A stretch of DNA of 64,000 nucleotides from Bacteroidota bacterium (GCA_023428135.1 JAEYZG010000021.1:62001-126000), one strand, 5' to 3'; positions 16,036 through 24,945 are shown, counted from the stretch's first letter. Program-made: numbers and translations. The notes: generated by a model from the sequence alone, not told the origin.

Positions 16036-17850
16036 TTACTTAATAGCATTCTTAAAGTTTTCTGAGTTTTGATACTCAAGGAATTCTACATCGTTAAGTG
16101 CTTTTTCAGTTAGTTTACTGTCTAATTGAACAGCTCTCTTAAGATTTTTAGTAAGAGTTCCTTCGTCTTTTAATCTTGCAGCAGTAACCGCGCTTAGGTA
16201 ATACCCCCACGCATTTTTATCGTTACCTGCAGTAACAGCTTCAAAGCCATTTTTCGCAGCATCGTAGTTTCTGCTCAAAAGATTAGCTAAAGCTAGGTTG
16301 TATAGAACATCGTTGGTTTCGTTTGCTTTTGAAAGGCTTTGGATAGCATCATTGTATTTTGCCTGTTTGATTTCCAACGTTCCTTTTACAGCATTGATAC
16401 CTTTTTTAAGTTCAGTAGAAGCTTGCAAAGCATCAGCTTTTTGTATTTCAGCAGTTGCCTGATCTTTCAACCCTTTTATAAGGTAAGCTACAGCAAGATT
16501 TGTACGTGCCTCTGCATTGTCTTTAATTTTTAAAGAAAGCTCAAGTTGGTTGATCGCTTTGTCTGCATTAGCAATCTTAGTCCCATTGTCAATAGCTTTT
16601 GCTGCCATTTCAAGATATACAGCTCCAAGGTTGTTATGAGCATCCCATGTATCTTGTTTTTTAATTAAAGCAGTATAGATAGCTTCTTTCTCAGTTAAAA
16701 TAGGAGTAAGAGTTGCTGCATAGGCTAATTCGTTGTAGTTAAGGGTATCTGCATTTAAACCTTTTTCAGAGATTTCTTTAGCCAAAAGAGAAATTTGAAG
16801 ATCAGTTTTCTTTGGTTTTACAGTTAAGATCTCAGTTTTTGCAGTTCTTAATTCAGGATAAACTTTTGTGATCAGATTTTTGAAAGATTTTAGTTTTTCA
16901 AGTTCTTTTTCTTTATCGAGGAAAGAACCCGAGCCATTGATAATTCCTAAAACTTCAGATTTCTCTTCAGCAGAAAGAGCGGTTGTAGAATCTAATTTTG
17001 CTTTTAAAGGTTCCCAATCCTGGAATACACTTTTAGTTACAAAGTTGATAGAATCAATTACGTCTTTCTGGTTGAAATACTTCATTCTGTCTTTGTAGTA
17101 TTTCTCGATAACCTTAGCTCTTTCTTCAGCCAGTTTTGAGTTTTTGGCTTCAGTACCTTCAGGTGAGTGGTATCCAATGATGGTAACAGTTCTTGTAGCG
17201 TTTTTCTTAGCTAGAAAGGCATCAAGGTTTTTAGCTTCAGAACCTTTGGTTTCCTTGTTTGTAAGTTTAGCGCTTCCTTGCTCAAAATAAAAACCTACAT
17301 TAACAGGTATTAACTCTTCCTTATTGTTATACCCATGTTCAGCATATGCTGAATAATAAATATCTTTTACAAGTCTGGAAGTTGTGATCAAACCTTTTGC
17401 AACTGGCATTTCTGCAGAGCTTTTTGATTTGCTTTTTGTAATGTTTGATGCAGTTCCTACTACTACCAGGTCCCCGTTTCCAATCTCAGGTTTGTAACCA
17501 AATGAAAATGCTTTGCTTACTTTTGGTTGTTCTGTTTTAGCGTTCGGGAAATCAGTAGATTTAAACTCTACATCTGCAAGGTTAATTTTTTGATCTCCGT
17601 ATTTGTAAGCAGTATTTAAGGTGTAAATTTTGTTCTTCTTAAGCATCTTAAGAGGAAGGGAGGCTGAAAGGTCAAATTTAACACTGTCACCATGTACCTC
17701 CAAAGGAGAAGGGGTCACAGTCAATTGTTGGTCTTTTGCCATTTTTACCATTTGCTTCAGGGCACAGCCATCTAAAAGCAAAACACCAGTCAAAAGCAAT
17801 GCAACAGGAGCTTTTTTAGTCAAGGTCATATTAAAAGTGTTTAATTTCAT
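16036..17850 (-). CDS. Outer-membrane lipoprotein with OmpA-like domain and TPR repeats
   Basis: A 604-residue protein with a lipoprotein signal peptide (LLLTGVLLLDGC, Cys about 29). A beta-rich N-terminal part follows (about 35-170). Then comes an OmpA-like segment, VNVGFYFEQGSAKLT, with TIIGYHSPEGTEAKNSKLAEERA near 225-250, and a long helical TPR region from about 380 to the end (DAHNNLGAVYLEMA, ARTNLAVAYLIKGL, VLYNLALANLLSRNYDAA). OmpA-like domains bind peptidoglycan, so this probably links the outer membrane to the wall while the TPRs hold partners. It stands alone with its own terminator. A later Met at residue 8 is an alternative start. Confidence 0.8.
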   Translation of the reverse strand: MKLNTFNMTLTKKAPVALLLTGVLLLDGCALKQMVKMAKDQQLTVTPSPLEVHGDSVKFDLSASLPLKMLKKNKIYTLNTAYKYGDQKINLADVEFKSTDFPNAKTEQPKVSKAFSFGYKPEIGNGDLVVVGTASNITKSKSKSSAEMPVAKGLITTSRLVKDIYYSAYAEHGYNNKEELIPVNVGFYFEQGSAKLTNKETKGSEAKNLDAFLAKKNATRTVTIIGYHSPEGTEAKNSKLAEERAKVIEKYYKDRMKYFNQKDVIDSINFVTKSVFQDWEPLKAKLDSTTALSAEEKSEVLGIINGSGSFLDKEKELEKLKSFKNLITKVYPELRTAKTEILTVKPKKTDLQISLLAKEISEKGLNADTLNYNELAYAATLTPILTEKEAIYTALIKKQDTWDAHNNLGAVYLEMAAKAIDNGTKIANADKAINQLELSLKIKDNAEARTNLAVAYLIKGLKDQATAEIQKADALQASTELKKGINAVKGTLEIKQAKYNDAIQSLSKANETNDVLYNLALANLLSRNYDAAKNGFEAVTAGNDKNAWGYYLSAVTAARLKDEGTLTKNLKRAVQLDSKLTEKALNDVEFLEYQNSENFKNAIK

Positions 17851-17939
17851 CGTTGCGAAAATATCGTTATAATTTAATTAATACAACATCTTCATTAGGA
17901 AATTTTTATACCTATTCCAAGTTTTCAGATATTTTTTAT

Positions 17940-17947
17940 TATATTTG
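17940..17947 (+). promoter_or_regulatory. -7 promoter element upstream of the PspC gene
   Basis: TATATTTG matches TAnnTTTG and ends 24 bases before ATG 17972. Confidence 0.5.
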
Positions 17948-17971
17948 GAATAGGTCAATAAAGATCAATAT

Positions 17972-18190
17972 ATGATTAAAATTCTGGCATTCTTTGAGAA
18001 ACAGGCTTTTGGCGTGTGTTCTACTCTTGGGGAAAAATTGGGGATCGCTTCTTCCGCAGTTAGAATGTTTTTCGTATACGCCTCTTTCTTAACTTTTGGT
18101 TCTCCTTTAGTGATTTATCTTTTCCTGGCTTTCCTGGTAAATATTCACAAATATCTTAGAAGAAAAAGAAGTACAATCTGGGATTTCTAG
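17972..18190 (+). CDS. Small PspC domain membrane protein
   Basis: This 72-residue protein is essentially one PspC domain: FGVCSTLGEKLGIASSAVRM, then a hydrophobic helix FFVYASFLTFGSPLVIYLFLAFLV. PspC domains occur in phage-shock envelope-stress proteins and in many short proteins of unknown role in Bacteroidota. The final four bases overlap the convergent glycosyltransferase gene. Confidence 0.8.
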   Translation: MIKILAFFEKQAFGVCSTLGEKLGIASSAVRMFFVYASFLTFGSPLVIYLFLAFLVNIHKYLRRKRSTIWDF

Positions 18191-19206
18191 AAATTTAATT
18201 TCCCGAATTTATTTTTCCGGAATAAAAAAAACTGCATGATCAGAGACTTTTTTAAAACAGTTGGGTCTTCTGACAGATACTGGTAGCCCGCCTTTTTTAA
18301 TCGCACTCTCTTAACATATAATTTTTTATACTGACCATAAACGCTGAAATGAGCTTTTATAACTGCATTAAAGTGCTTGTAGGAATCAGAAAATAACAGT
18401 TTAAATGCAGCTATGCCATCTAATAACATTCGGGTTAATATCGTTCTCAAAAAGTGCTTTTCTGAATGATTTTTAATTAATAGCGCAAGATTATTTCTGA
18501 AATTTAAATATGTCTTTTGTGGGTTAGTTGCTGAAAGGGTACCTCCTCCGACGTGGAATACTTCAGACTTTCCGCAATACATTATTTTATAGCCCAATCT
18601 TTTCAGTCGCCAGCAGAGATCGATTTCTTCCATGTGTGCAAAAAAATCATCATCAAAGCCTCCTGTTTTATGAAAAAGTTCTGCCTTTATGAACATACAT
18701 GCTCCGGTTGCCCAGAAAATTTCTTTAGCATCATTATACTGACCTTTGTCTTTTTCCAATTTCTCAAATATTCGTCCTCTGCAAAAAGTATAGCCCAGAT
18801 AATCTATAAATCCACCAGCAGCACCGGCATATTCAAAATATTCAGGTTCTAAATATGATTTGATCTTTGGCTGGCAGGCTGCAATTAAAGGATCTGATTC
18901 CATAAGGCTGATTATGGGACTAATCCACCCTTCGGTAACCTGTACGTCTGAATTTAATAATACATAATATTCAGCCTCAATTTGACTCAAGGCTGAATTA
19001 TAACCTTTGCAAAATCCTTCGTTTTTGGGTAATTGAATAATTTCTACTTCTGGATGTTTTTCCTCAACATATTGAATACTTTCGTCAAAAGAATTGTTGT
19101 CAGCTACATAAACTGTCGCCTCCGGACTATATCTTATTACGTCAGGTAAAAACTTTTTTAAAAAGGATAAGCCATTCCAGTTAAGGATGACTACAGCTAC
19201 TTTCAT
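18187..19206 (-). CDS. Glycosyltransferase family 2
   Basis: The protein has 339 residues and a GT2 GT-A domain: VAVVILNWNGLSFL at the N-terminus, VYVADNNSFDES near 32, LNSDVQVTEGW as the DxD-like metal site near 85-95, ATGACMFIKAELF near 167 and FFAHMEEIDLCWRLKRLGYK near 188-208. It resembles rhamnosyltransferase-like GT2 enzymes that act on cell-surface glycans. The start is one base after the stop of the ybaB-like gene, so the two are probably one transcription unit. Donor and acceptor are unknown. Confidence 0.9.
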   Translation of the reverse strand: MKVAVVILNWNGLSFLKKFLPDVIRYSPEATVYVADNNSFDESIQYVEEKHPEVEIIQLPKNEGFCKGYNSALSQIEAEYYVLLNSDVQVTEGWISPIISLMESDPLIAACQPKIKSYLEPEYFEYAGAAGGFIDYLGYTFCRGRIFEKLEKDKGQYNDAKEIFWATGACMFIKAELFHKTGGFDDDFFAHMEEIDLCWRLKRLGYKIMYCGKSEVFHVGGGTLSATNPQKTYLNFRNNLALLIKNHSEKHFLRTILTRMLLDGIAAFKLLFSDSYKHFNAVIKAHFSVYGQYKKLYVKRVRLKKAGYQYLSEDPTVLKKSLIMQFFLFRKNKFGKLNF

Positions 19207-19207
19207 G

Positions 19208-19540
19208 TTAAATTATATTTCCTAAATCTAAGCCTGGTATGTTTGGCAATAAACCTTCTGTTGATTTTTTAAGACTTTCTTTGATCTTTTCTTCTATTTC
19301 TTCCATCCCTTTATTTACTGCTGCTACCACAAGGTCCTGAATCATTTCTTTGTCATTACCTTTAAGCATTTCCGGATCAATGTCCAGTTTTACTATTTTG
19401 CGGTGACCATTGATAGTTGCTTTAACCATACCTGCTCCAGCTTCGGAAGTAACGGTGATGTTTACTAAATTGTCTTTAGCTTCTTTTACTTTTGCTTGTA
19501 CTTCTTTAATTTTTCCAAGCATGTTCATCATATCAAACAT
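19208..19540 (-). CDS. YbaB/EbfC family nucleoid-associated protein
   Basis: A 110-residue DNA-binding protein of the YbaB/EbfC family: N-terminal helix FDMMNMLGKIKEVQAKVKEA, the beta region VTSEAGAGMVKATINGHRKIVKLDIDPEML and a C-terminal helix. These dimers bind DNA with little sequence preference and often sit near recombination genes; here the neighbours are a glycosyltransferase and a secreted protein. Its ATG lies 20 bases from a TAGATTTG -7 element. Confidence 0.92.
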   Translation of the reverse strand: MFDMMNMLGKIKEVQAKVKEAKDNLVNITVTSEAGAGMVKATINGHRKIVKLDIDPEMLKGNDKEMIQDLVVAAVNKGMEEIEEKIKESLKKSTEGLLPNIPGLDLGNII

Positions 19541-19559
19541 GTCTATATCAATTTTTTAT

Positions 19560-19567
19560 CAAATCTA
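19560..19567 (-). promoter_or_regulatory. -7 promoter element of the ybaB-glycosyltransferase unit
   Basis: On the minus strand it reads TAGATTTG (TAnnTTTG), 19 bases before ATG 19540 and just after the stop of the upstream gene. Confidence 0.5.
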
Positions 19568-19572
19568 AGATT

Positions 19573-21462
19573 TTATCTTAATAAAGTTACTGTTCCTTTA
19601 TATACCTTTTCTCTCCCTCGATTATCTTTCGCTTTTATCAGATAAGCATAACTGTCTTGTTTAGCTACATCTCCTTTATAAAGACCATCCCAACCACTAT
19701 CAATGTCGGTACTGTGAAATACTATTTCTCCCCACCTGTTAAAAACGGTCATTTCAAATTCTGTAAAAAACTTCCCCTTGGGAATAAATATATCATTAAC
19801 ACCATCTTTGTCCGGAGTAAATGCTGTCGGGGTGAATATCTGAATTTCGTATTTTACGGTTTTTATATTTGACAGGGAAAAGGGGAGTAGTTCGGTTCCT
19901 GCCGGAATTGCTTTAATATAATATGTGAACCCAACAGAGGTGTGAGGGTCAATTTCTGTGTCTGTAAAAGAAAGGCTGGTGCCAGCATCGATTTCTTTTA
20001 CAACATTTCCTGAAAGGTCTGACTTTACTATTATGTATTTTGATATTCCCGAAACAAAACCTGAATAACGTGTCCATTGCAGTATGTTCTCTGTTTCGGA
20101 CTCTTCTATAGTGAGTACTACCGGGCATGTCTGATTACTCAGTGGTGATTTATTTCCGCAAGAATCCGAAAATTCAATCTGGTAACAATCATTATCCAGA
20201 AAATTGATTGCTGTAAAATAAGGTTGCTGCTTAACTTCTGTTATAATTTCCGGAGATCCTCCATTCGTACTTTTTAAAATAGTGTACTTTGGTATGGAAG
20301 AAATAGAGGAACTCCATAATATTTTAACCTGATTGTTTTCTATGGTTGAATTAAGATTACTAATAGCTGAGGGAATATTGTTGGAAAGTCCTTTTACACA
20401 GATTGCCGAAGATTCAAATACTCCTCCTGATGTCAGATGGGTGATAAGTTTATAGCAGTCTTCCTTTCCACATTTGATATCTGTATCACTAAAGGTTGTT
20501 GTATTACTGGAAGTAAATGTAGAAAGCGTTACACTATTTTTTAGAATCTCGTAGCTTTGAAAACCGGGTTGCAGGTATTGAGTCCAATCGATATTGTTTG
20601 CATTGTTGATAGCCGAAACTGAAAAAGGAGAAGAGCAAATAGTTGAAGAAGAACTCATGTTATTACAGTCATCAAAAGCTGAAATTCTGTAACAGTAGGA
20701 GTTGTTTTTTGTGTTTAGGTTTTCATCAAGAAAGCTTGTATTGGTACCAGCAATGGTATCGATAGTAGTAAATATCCCGGAATAATTAATGTCTCTTTCA
20801 ACCTTATATTGATTAAAGGAAGCTGAAACCGAAAACGAAAGATTTATGCTGCCTGTTGACTGACTTATGTCGTTAACAGTGACTTTGTTTAACTGGGGAA
20901 CTGGCAAAACGGAAAATGGAGTCACATTCTGAGTTGCTGAATTTCCGCATAGGGTAGGTCTGAACCTTCCGGTTAATGTGATAGCAGTTGGGCCCGCTAA
21001 AGTTACTATAAGCTCCTGTCCCAAATTAACGGCCACAGGACCGGTGCCATAATCAAGCGAATATTCATGATAATAAGTATCTGTAATGCGGATTTTGACC
21101 TGATTACTGATACATTTGAAAACTTCAAAAGCGGGAGGAAGTTTATCCATCACCACTACTGTCTTCTTGGCAGTGTAACTATTGATAATCTGATCTATGA
21201 TATATGATCCAGATTTTTTATATGTATAAGATTTGCATGCTACATAATTGTCATATGTAATAGCATTAGGAATAGTGCCGCATGTATCAAGATTGGAGCC
21301 GTGAAAATTGTAGTAAGTATTTGGTTTGTTGTCATCTGTAATTGTTAATAGATCGCCAACGCAAACTGTGTCGGCAGATAAATCAAATTTTTCCTGCCCT
21401 ATACTGCAATAGCAGTGGAAAAGTAAGACGAACCCGAAAAAATACTTTACGATCTGAATCAC
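19573..21462 (-). CDS. Secreted protein with gliding-motility-associated C-terminal domain (T9SS type B)
   Basis: A 629-residue exported protein with signal peptide (IVKYFFGFVLLFHCYCSIGQ). It has PKD/fibronectin-like beta domains in series (repeated SYCYRISAFDDCNN, DCYKLITHL, DNDCYQIEFSDSCGN patterns). The final 85 residues form the CHU-type gliding-motility-associated domain: PTAFTPDKDGVNDIF, FNRWGEIVF, WDGLYKG and YAYLIKAKD. This tail directs export through the type IX secretion system. GTG 21462 is the start, nine bases after the hisS stop, so it is probably co-transcribed with hisS. The partner or adhesin role is unknown. Confidence 0.85.
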   Translation of the reverse strand: MIQIVKYFFGFVLLFHCYCSIGQEKFDLSADTVCVGDLLTITDDNKPNTYYNFHGSNLDTCGTIPNAITYDNYVACKSYTYKKSGSYIIDQIINSYTAKKTVVVMDKLPPAFEVFKCISNQVKIRITDTYYHEYSLDYGTGPVAVNLGQELIVTLAGPTAITLTGRFRPTLCGNSATQNVTPFSVLPVPQLNKVTVNDISQSTGSINLSFSVSASFNQYKVERDINYSGIFTTIDTIAGTNTSFLDENLNTKNNSYCYRISAFDDCNNMSSSSTICSSPFSVSAINNANNIDWTQYLQPGFQSYEILKNSVTLSTFTSSNTTTFSDTDIKCGKEDCYKLITHLTSGGVFESSAICVKGLSNNIPSAISNLNSTIENNQVKILWSSSISSIPKYTILKSTNGGSPEIITEVKQQPYFTAINFLDNDCYQIEFSDSCGNKSPLSNQTCPVVLTIEESETENILQWTRYSGFVSGISKYIIVKSDLSGNVVKEIDAGTSLSFTDTEIDPHTSVGFTYYIKAIPAGTELLPFSLSNIKTVKYEIQIFTPTAFTPDKDGVNDIFIPKGKFFTEFEMTVFNRWGEIVFHSTDIDSGWDGLYKGDVAKQDSYAYLIKAKDNRGREKVYKGTVTLLR

Positions 21463-21471
21463 CAGGCTTTG

Positions 21472-22854
21472 TTATTTTAGTTTTGTGATAATCTCATCAA
21501 TAGTCACAGACTCCTGCTCACCGCTTACCATGTTTTTAACTGCAACTTTTCCGGCTTTAATCTCTTCATCACCTATGATCCCAACGTAAGTCACCTGTTT
21601 TTTATTGGCATAATCAAGCTGCTTCTTGATTTTTGCCACTTCGGGATAGATTTCACTATTGATACCCGCAGCTCTTAATTTTGTAAGCAAAGGAAGACCA
21701 AATTGTTGTCCTTTTTCGTCAAAATAACATAGGAGAATTTTAGTTGAATTTAAATGCTCTTCCGGAAAGAGATTTAATTCTTCTATTACATCATAAATCC
21801 TATCTACTCCAAAAGAAATTCCCACACCTGAAACTCCCGGAAGCCCGAATACGCCAGTAAGATTATCGTAACGACCTCCTCCACTGATACTACCTATTTG
21901 AACTCCGATTGCTTTTACTTCGAATATGGCTCCGGTATAGTAACTCAACCCGCGGGCGAGAGTAAGGTCAAATTCAAGACTTGAGTTTGTCAGACCCAGC
22001 AAGTCAACTTTTTCAAGTACAACATTTATTTCTTCTATTCCTTTTAGACCAGTAGCAGAACTTGCCAGGATTTCTTTCATTGCTTCTAGTTTTTCTTTGC
22101 TGCCACCTTGCAGATGAAGAATAGGTAAAAGTAATTCAATACTTTTTTCATCAAAATCCTTTTCTCTTAATTCTTTCAGAACTCCTTCGATCCCGATTTT
22201 GTCAAGCTTGTCAATTGCAACACAAAAATCTGTTTCACAGCCGGGCTTACCAATTATTTCAGTAATTCCGGACAAAATCTTTCTGTTATTGATTTTAAGA
22301 GCAAAGTTTTCAATTTTAAGCTTTTTAAAAACCTCGTGAACCATTAATACAATTTCAGCCTCACATAATAAAGAGTCTGTACCGACAATATCCGCATCAC
22401 ATTGGTAGAACTCACGATATCTACCTTTTTGTGGCCTGTCTGCTCTCCAAACAGGTTGAATCTGATATCTTTTAAATGGAAAAGTTATTTCATTCCTGTT
22501 CATGACTACATACCGCGCAAAAGGTACGGTAAGGTCATATCTTAAAGCTTTTTCAGTAAGAACATCGGAGTTGATGTTTTTTTCCAGGCCTTTATCAAAT
22601 TCAGTCTTTAGTTCCTCTTTATTTTTCGCCTCGTAAAGTCTTGAATTCAATATTTTGAAGATTAGCTGATCTCCTTCATCACCATATTTTCCCGTAAGGA
22701 CTGAAATATTTTCCATTGAAGGAGTTTCCAGAGGAAGAAATCCAAAACAGGTAAAAACTTCTTTTATAGTAGAAAATATATAATTTCTTTTGGCCATTTT
22801 TTCCGGGCCAAAATCTCTTGTACCTTTTGGAATTGAGGGTTTTTGAGTACTCAT
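21472..22854 (-). CDS. hisS: Histidine-tRNA ligase
   Basis: A class II aminoacyl-tRNA synthetase of about 460 residues. It has KPSIPKGTRDFGPE at the N-terminus, ALRYDLTVPFARYVVMN, the motif 2 region PVWRADRPQKGRYREFYQCDAD, the histidine-binding signature LARGLSYYTGAIFE, motif 3 GVGISFGVDRI and a C-terminal anticodon-binding domain (STKILLCYFDEKG). An ATG nine codons upstream (22881) is rejected because a -7 promoter element lies at 22871-22878, after it. The gene for a T9SS cargo protein follows closely downstream. Confidence 0.96.
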   Translation of the reverse strand: MSTQKPSIPKGTRDFGPEKMAKRNYIFSTIKEVFTCFGFLPLETPSMENISVLTGKYGDEGDQLIFKILNSRLYEAKNKEELKTEFDKGLEKNINSDVLTEKALRYDLTVPFARYVVMNRNEITFPFKRYQIQPVWRADRPQKGRYREFYQCDADIVGTDSLLCEAEIVLMVHEVFKKLKIENFALKINNRKILSGITEIIGKPGCETDFCVAIDKLDKIGIEGVLKELREKDFDEKSIELLLPILHLQGGSKEKLEAMKEILASSATGLKGIEEINVVLEKVDLLGLTNSSLEFDLTLARGLSYYTGAIFEVKAIGVQIGSISGGGRYDNLTGVFGLPGVSGVGISFGVDRIYDVIEELNLFPEEHLNSTKILLCYFDEKGQQFGLPLLTKLRAAGINSEIYPEVAKIKKQLDYANKKQVTYVGIIGDEEIKAGKVAVKNMVSGEQESVTIDEIITKLK

Positions 22855-22870
22855 AATCAGAATTTGCCGG

Positions 22871-22878
22871 CAAAAATA
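22871..22878 (-). promoter_or_regulatory. -7 promoter element of hisS
   Basis: On the minus strand it reads TATTTTTG (TAnnTTTG), 16 bases before ATG 22854. It excludes the upstream ATG at 22881 as the start. Confidence 0.55.
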
Positions 22879-22938
22879 CAAAAAGCGGCTAACAAATGAC
22901 CTTTTTTGACCGTAAATAAAGGTCCAATTTGAGTAAAA

Positions 22939-23430
22939 ATGAGTGTTATGAAAATTATTAAAAGCTTAGAGTACATTTTACAGAAAAGAGAAAATTACAA
23001 AATGCTATTGATTCCCATGCTATTTCTGATTTTTGAATGTAGTGTGGCATTAATTCTGAATTGGGAATTATTTGGAGAGCGGTACAAAGTAAGTGAAAAG
23101 ACATTTTTGACAGAAGCATCCGTATCAGTACATAATCCATTGATTGTTATAAAACCAATTCATTCTGACAGGGTGACCAATCCGTTTGGAATAGAGGAGG
23201 CGAGGGGGGGTATCAGTTTTCATAGTCCCAAAGCTGCAATAAAGGCTGTAGTATATATTTTAAGCTTACTTTGTTCTTTCCTGGGTATATTTATAGCTGT
23301 GTTGTGGATAAAAAGATTTTATGGTCAGAACTCAATAAATATCCGCTGGGAGCTATGGCCAGCAGCATGTATAATGGCTCATGTCACATTTTACCTGATA
23401 GCCAGTGGAAATTTTAATAATATCTTTTAA
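22939..23430 (+). CDS. Integral membrane protein, unrecognised
   Basis: A 163-residue protein with three hydrophobic segments: about 23-42 (LLIPMLFLIFECSVALIL), 100-124 (AVVYILSLLCSFLGIFIAVLW) and 142-158 (AACIMAHVTFYLIAS). The loop between the first two is polar, with TNPFGIEEARGG, and probably extracytoplasmic. No family motif is recognised. ATG 22939 and ATG 22948 are both possible starts. It diverges from hisS. Confidence 0.6.
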   Translation: MSVMKIIKSLEYILQKRENYKMLLIPMLFLIFECSVALILNWELFGERYKVSEKTFLTEASVSVHNPLIVIKPIHSDRVTNPFGIEEARGGISFHSPKAAIKAVVYILSLLCSFLGIFIAVLWIKRFYGQNSINIRWELWPAACIMAHVTFYLIASGNFNNIF

Positions 23431-23459
23431 AAAAGTTTTTCCATTATTAGAAAAAAGTA

Positions 23460-23467
23460 TATCTTTG
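23460..23467 (+). promoter_or_regulatory. -7 promoter element of the 47-residue basic protein gene
   Basis: TATCTTTG matches TAnnTTTG and ends 26 bases before ATG 23494. Confidence 0.5.
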
Positions 23468-23493
23468 CGGACTCAATTCTAATTTTAAGAACA

Positions 23494-23637
23494 ATGGCAG
23501 TCACTAGATTAAAAAGAAAAGAAAAAAAGAATAAAACTGTTTCTAAAGCAAGAACTACAAGCATTAAAAGACTTACTGCTGTTCCTGTGATCAAGAAAAT
23601 AGATCTAGAAGAGTTGAAAAAACAAGCAGGTGCATAA
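23494..23637 (+). CDS. Small basic conserved protein, 47 residues
   Basis: This short reading frame encodes 47 residues beginning MAVTRLKRKEKKNKT. Fifteen of them are Lys or Arg, and the C-terminus PVIKKIDLEELKKQAGA is helical. Short proteins of this shape (basic N-terminus, PVIKNVD-like segment) are familiar from Bacteroidota genomes, often annotated as hypothetical. The basic composition suggests RNA, ribosome or DNA binding, which is inference. It has its own -7 element and is followed by a good terminator, both of which support a real gene. Confidence 0.75.
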   Translation: MAVTRLKRKEKKNKTVSKARTTSIKRLTAVPVIKKIDLEELKKQAGA

Positions 23638-23663
23638 TTAAGCATTCATAAAGTTATTATAAG

Positions 23664-23690
23664 AAAAGGTGAATTTAGGTTCACCTTTTT
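23664..23690. terminator. Bidirectional terminator after the small basic protein gene
   Basis: AAAAGGTGAA and TTCACCTTTT form a 10-base-pair stem with a 6-base loop between two convergent genes. Confidence 0.85.
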
Positions 23691-23694
23691 TATT

Positions 23695-24192
23695 TTATCC
23701 TCTTTTACCTAATTCAATAGCTTTAACATTTTCCAGTTTTTTATTATTGAGGTCAAATTTCATAATTGTTTTTATTTTGTGAAATCCATGATTTCCAGCT
23801 GCTCCCGGATTTATTGAAATCAATTTTAGGTCCGGATCAGAAATAACTCTCAGAATATGAGAATGTCCGCAGATAAAGAGATCAGGTTTTTCCTTTTTTA
23901 ATTGATCTTTAATTCCTTTGGCATAGTGCCCCGGATAACCTCCAATGTGAGTGATGAAGATTTTAAAACCTTCTTCTTCAAAAATCAAATCTTTTGGAAA
24001 TTCAAACCGAATATCTTTATCATCAATATTGCCATATACACCTTTTAACGGTTTAATTCTGGCTAATTCTAAAGCCACTTCTGCTGGTCCGAAATCTCCT
24101 GCATGCCAGATCTCATCTACATCTTTAAAATGATCAAAGACTTTTGGATCCAGAAATCCGTGAGTATCGGATATTAAACCTATTCTTTTCAA
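23695..24192 (-). CDS. YfcE/MJ0936-type metallophosphoesterase
   Basis: A 165-residue calcineurin-like phosphoesterase with GLISDTHGFLD (metal ligands Asp and His) at 5-15, HAGDFG near 31-36, GNIDD near 54-58, FITHIGGYPG near 79-88, ICGHSHILR near 107-115 and NPGAAG near 127-132. These enzymes cleave phosphodiesters with two metal ions; the physiological substrate of this subfamily is uncertain. The start is TTG 24192, since no ATG precedes the first beta strand. It is convergent with the 47-residue gene and shares its terminator. Confidence 0.9.
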   Translation of the reverse strand: MKRIGLISDTHGFLDPKVFDHFKDVDEIWHAGDFGPAEVALELARIKPLKGVYGNIDDKDIRFEFPKDLIFEEEGFKIFITHIGGYPGHYAKGIKDQLKKEKPDLFICGHSHILRVISDPDLKLISINPGAAGNHGFHKIKTIMKFDLNNKKLENVKAIELGKRG

Positions 24193-24293
24193 CGTGTTAA
24201 GAGTATTTAGGCTAAAATTTCAAAGCCTTTCAAAGAGATTTATGTTAAATCCAGCTTCGAAAGGCTTTATTAAAATTATTAAATATAAAGAGC

Positions 24294-24920
24294 TTATACT
24301 GACCATTTTTCCGGAGCTGTTCTCCAGGAGTTTAATGTTTCCAGGTCGCTTTCTTTAATGTATCCATGTTTGATTGCTTCTTTAAGCAGGGCATTATAGT
24401 CTGTAAGTGATCTCAATATAACCCCTTTGTCTTTAAAGTTTTTCTCTGCAAGATCAAAGCTGTATGTAAAGATTGAAACCATCCCTAATACCTCAATGCC
24501 ACCATCTCTCAATGCTTCTACAGCTTTTAATGAGCTTCCACCAGTTGATATAAGATCCTCAACGACAACTACTTTTTGTCCCGGATTAACTTTTCCTTCA
24601 ATAAGATTCTCCATTCCATGATCTTTTGGCTTGGGTCTTACGTAAAGGAACGGCAAGTTCATTTTGTCAGCGATTAAAGTACCTTGGGGGATACCTGCTG
24701 TTGCCACACCGGCAATAGCTTCTGCCTGAGGAAAATAATCTTTTACAAGAGAAACAAGTTCTTCTTTAATGATGTTTCTTACATCAGGAAATGAAAGAGA
24801 AAATCTGTTATCACAGTAAATTGGTGAGTTCCAGCCTGATGCCCATTTGAAAGGATTTTCAGGACGAAGTTTTATCGCACCGATCTTAAGGAGGGATTCA
24901 GCTACTTTTTCTGAAGACAT
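24294..24920 (-). CDS. pyrE: Orotate phosphoribosyltransferase
   Basis: PyrE has about 208 residues and makes orotidine 5'-phosphate from orotate and PRPP in UMP synthesis. Visible features are KWASGWNSPIYCDNR near 25-39, IAGVATAGIPQGTLIAD near 69-85, FLYVRPKPKDHG (catalytic loop) and the PRPP-binding VVVEDLISTGGSSLKAVEAL near 118-137. An ATG 17 codons upstream (24971) would precede the -7 element at 24938-24945, so ATG 24920 is used. Confidence 0.95.
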   Translation of the reverse strand: MSSEKVAESLLKIGAIKLRPENPFKWASGWNSPIYCDNRFSLSFPDVRNIIKEELVSLVKDYFPQAEAIAGVATAGIPQGTLIADKMNLPFLYVRPKPKDHGMENLIEGKVNPGQKVVVVEDLISTGGSSLKAVEALRDGGIEVLGMVSIFTYSFDLAEKNFKDKGVILRSLTDYNALLKEAIKHGYIKESDLETLNSWRTAPEKWSV

Positions 24921-24937
24921 ATAAATTAATTTGAAGG

Positions 24938-24945
24938 CAAATTTA
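24938..24945 (-). promoter_or_regulatory. -7 promoter element of pyrE
   Basis: On the minus strand it reads TAAATTTG (TAnnTTTG), 17 bases before ATG 24920. Confidence 0.55.

Noticed and set aside
22855..22881. Nine-residue N-terminal extension of HisS
   Set aside because: It begins upstream of the -7 element at 22871-22878 and is not part of the usual HisS N-terminus.
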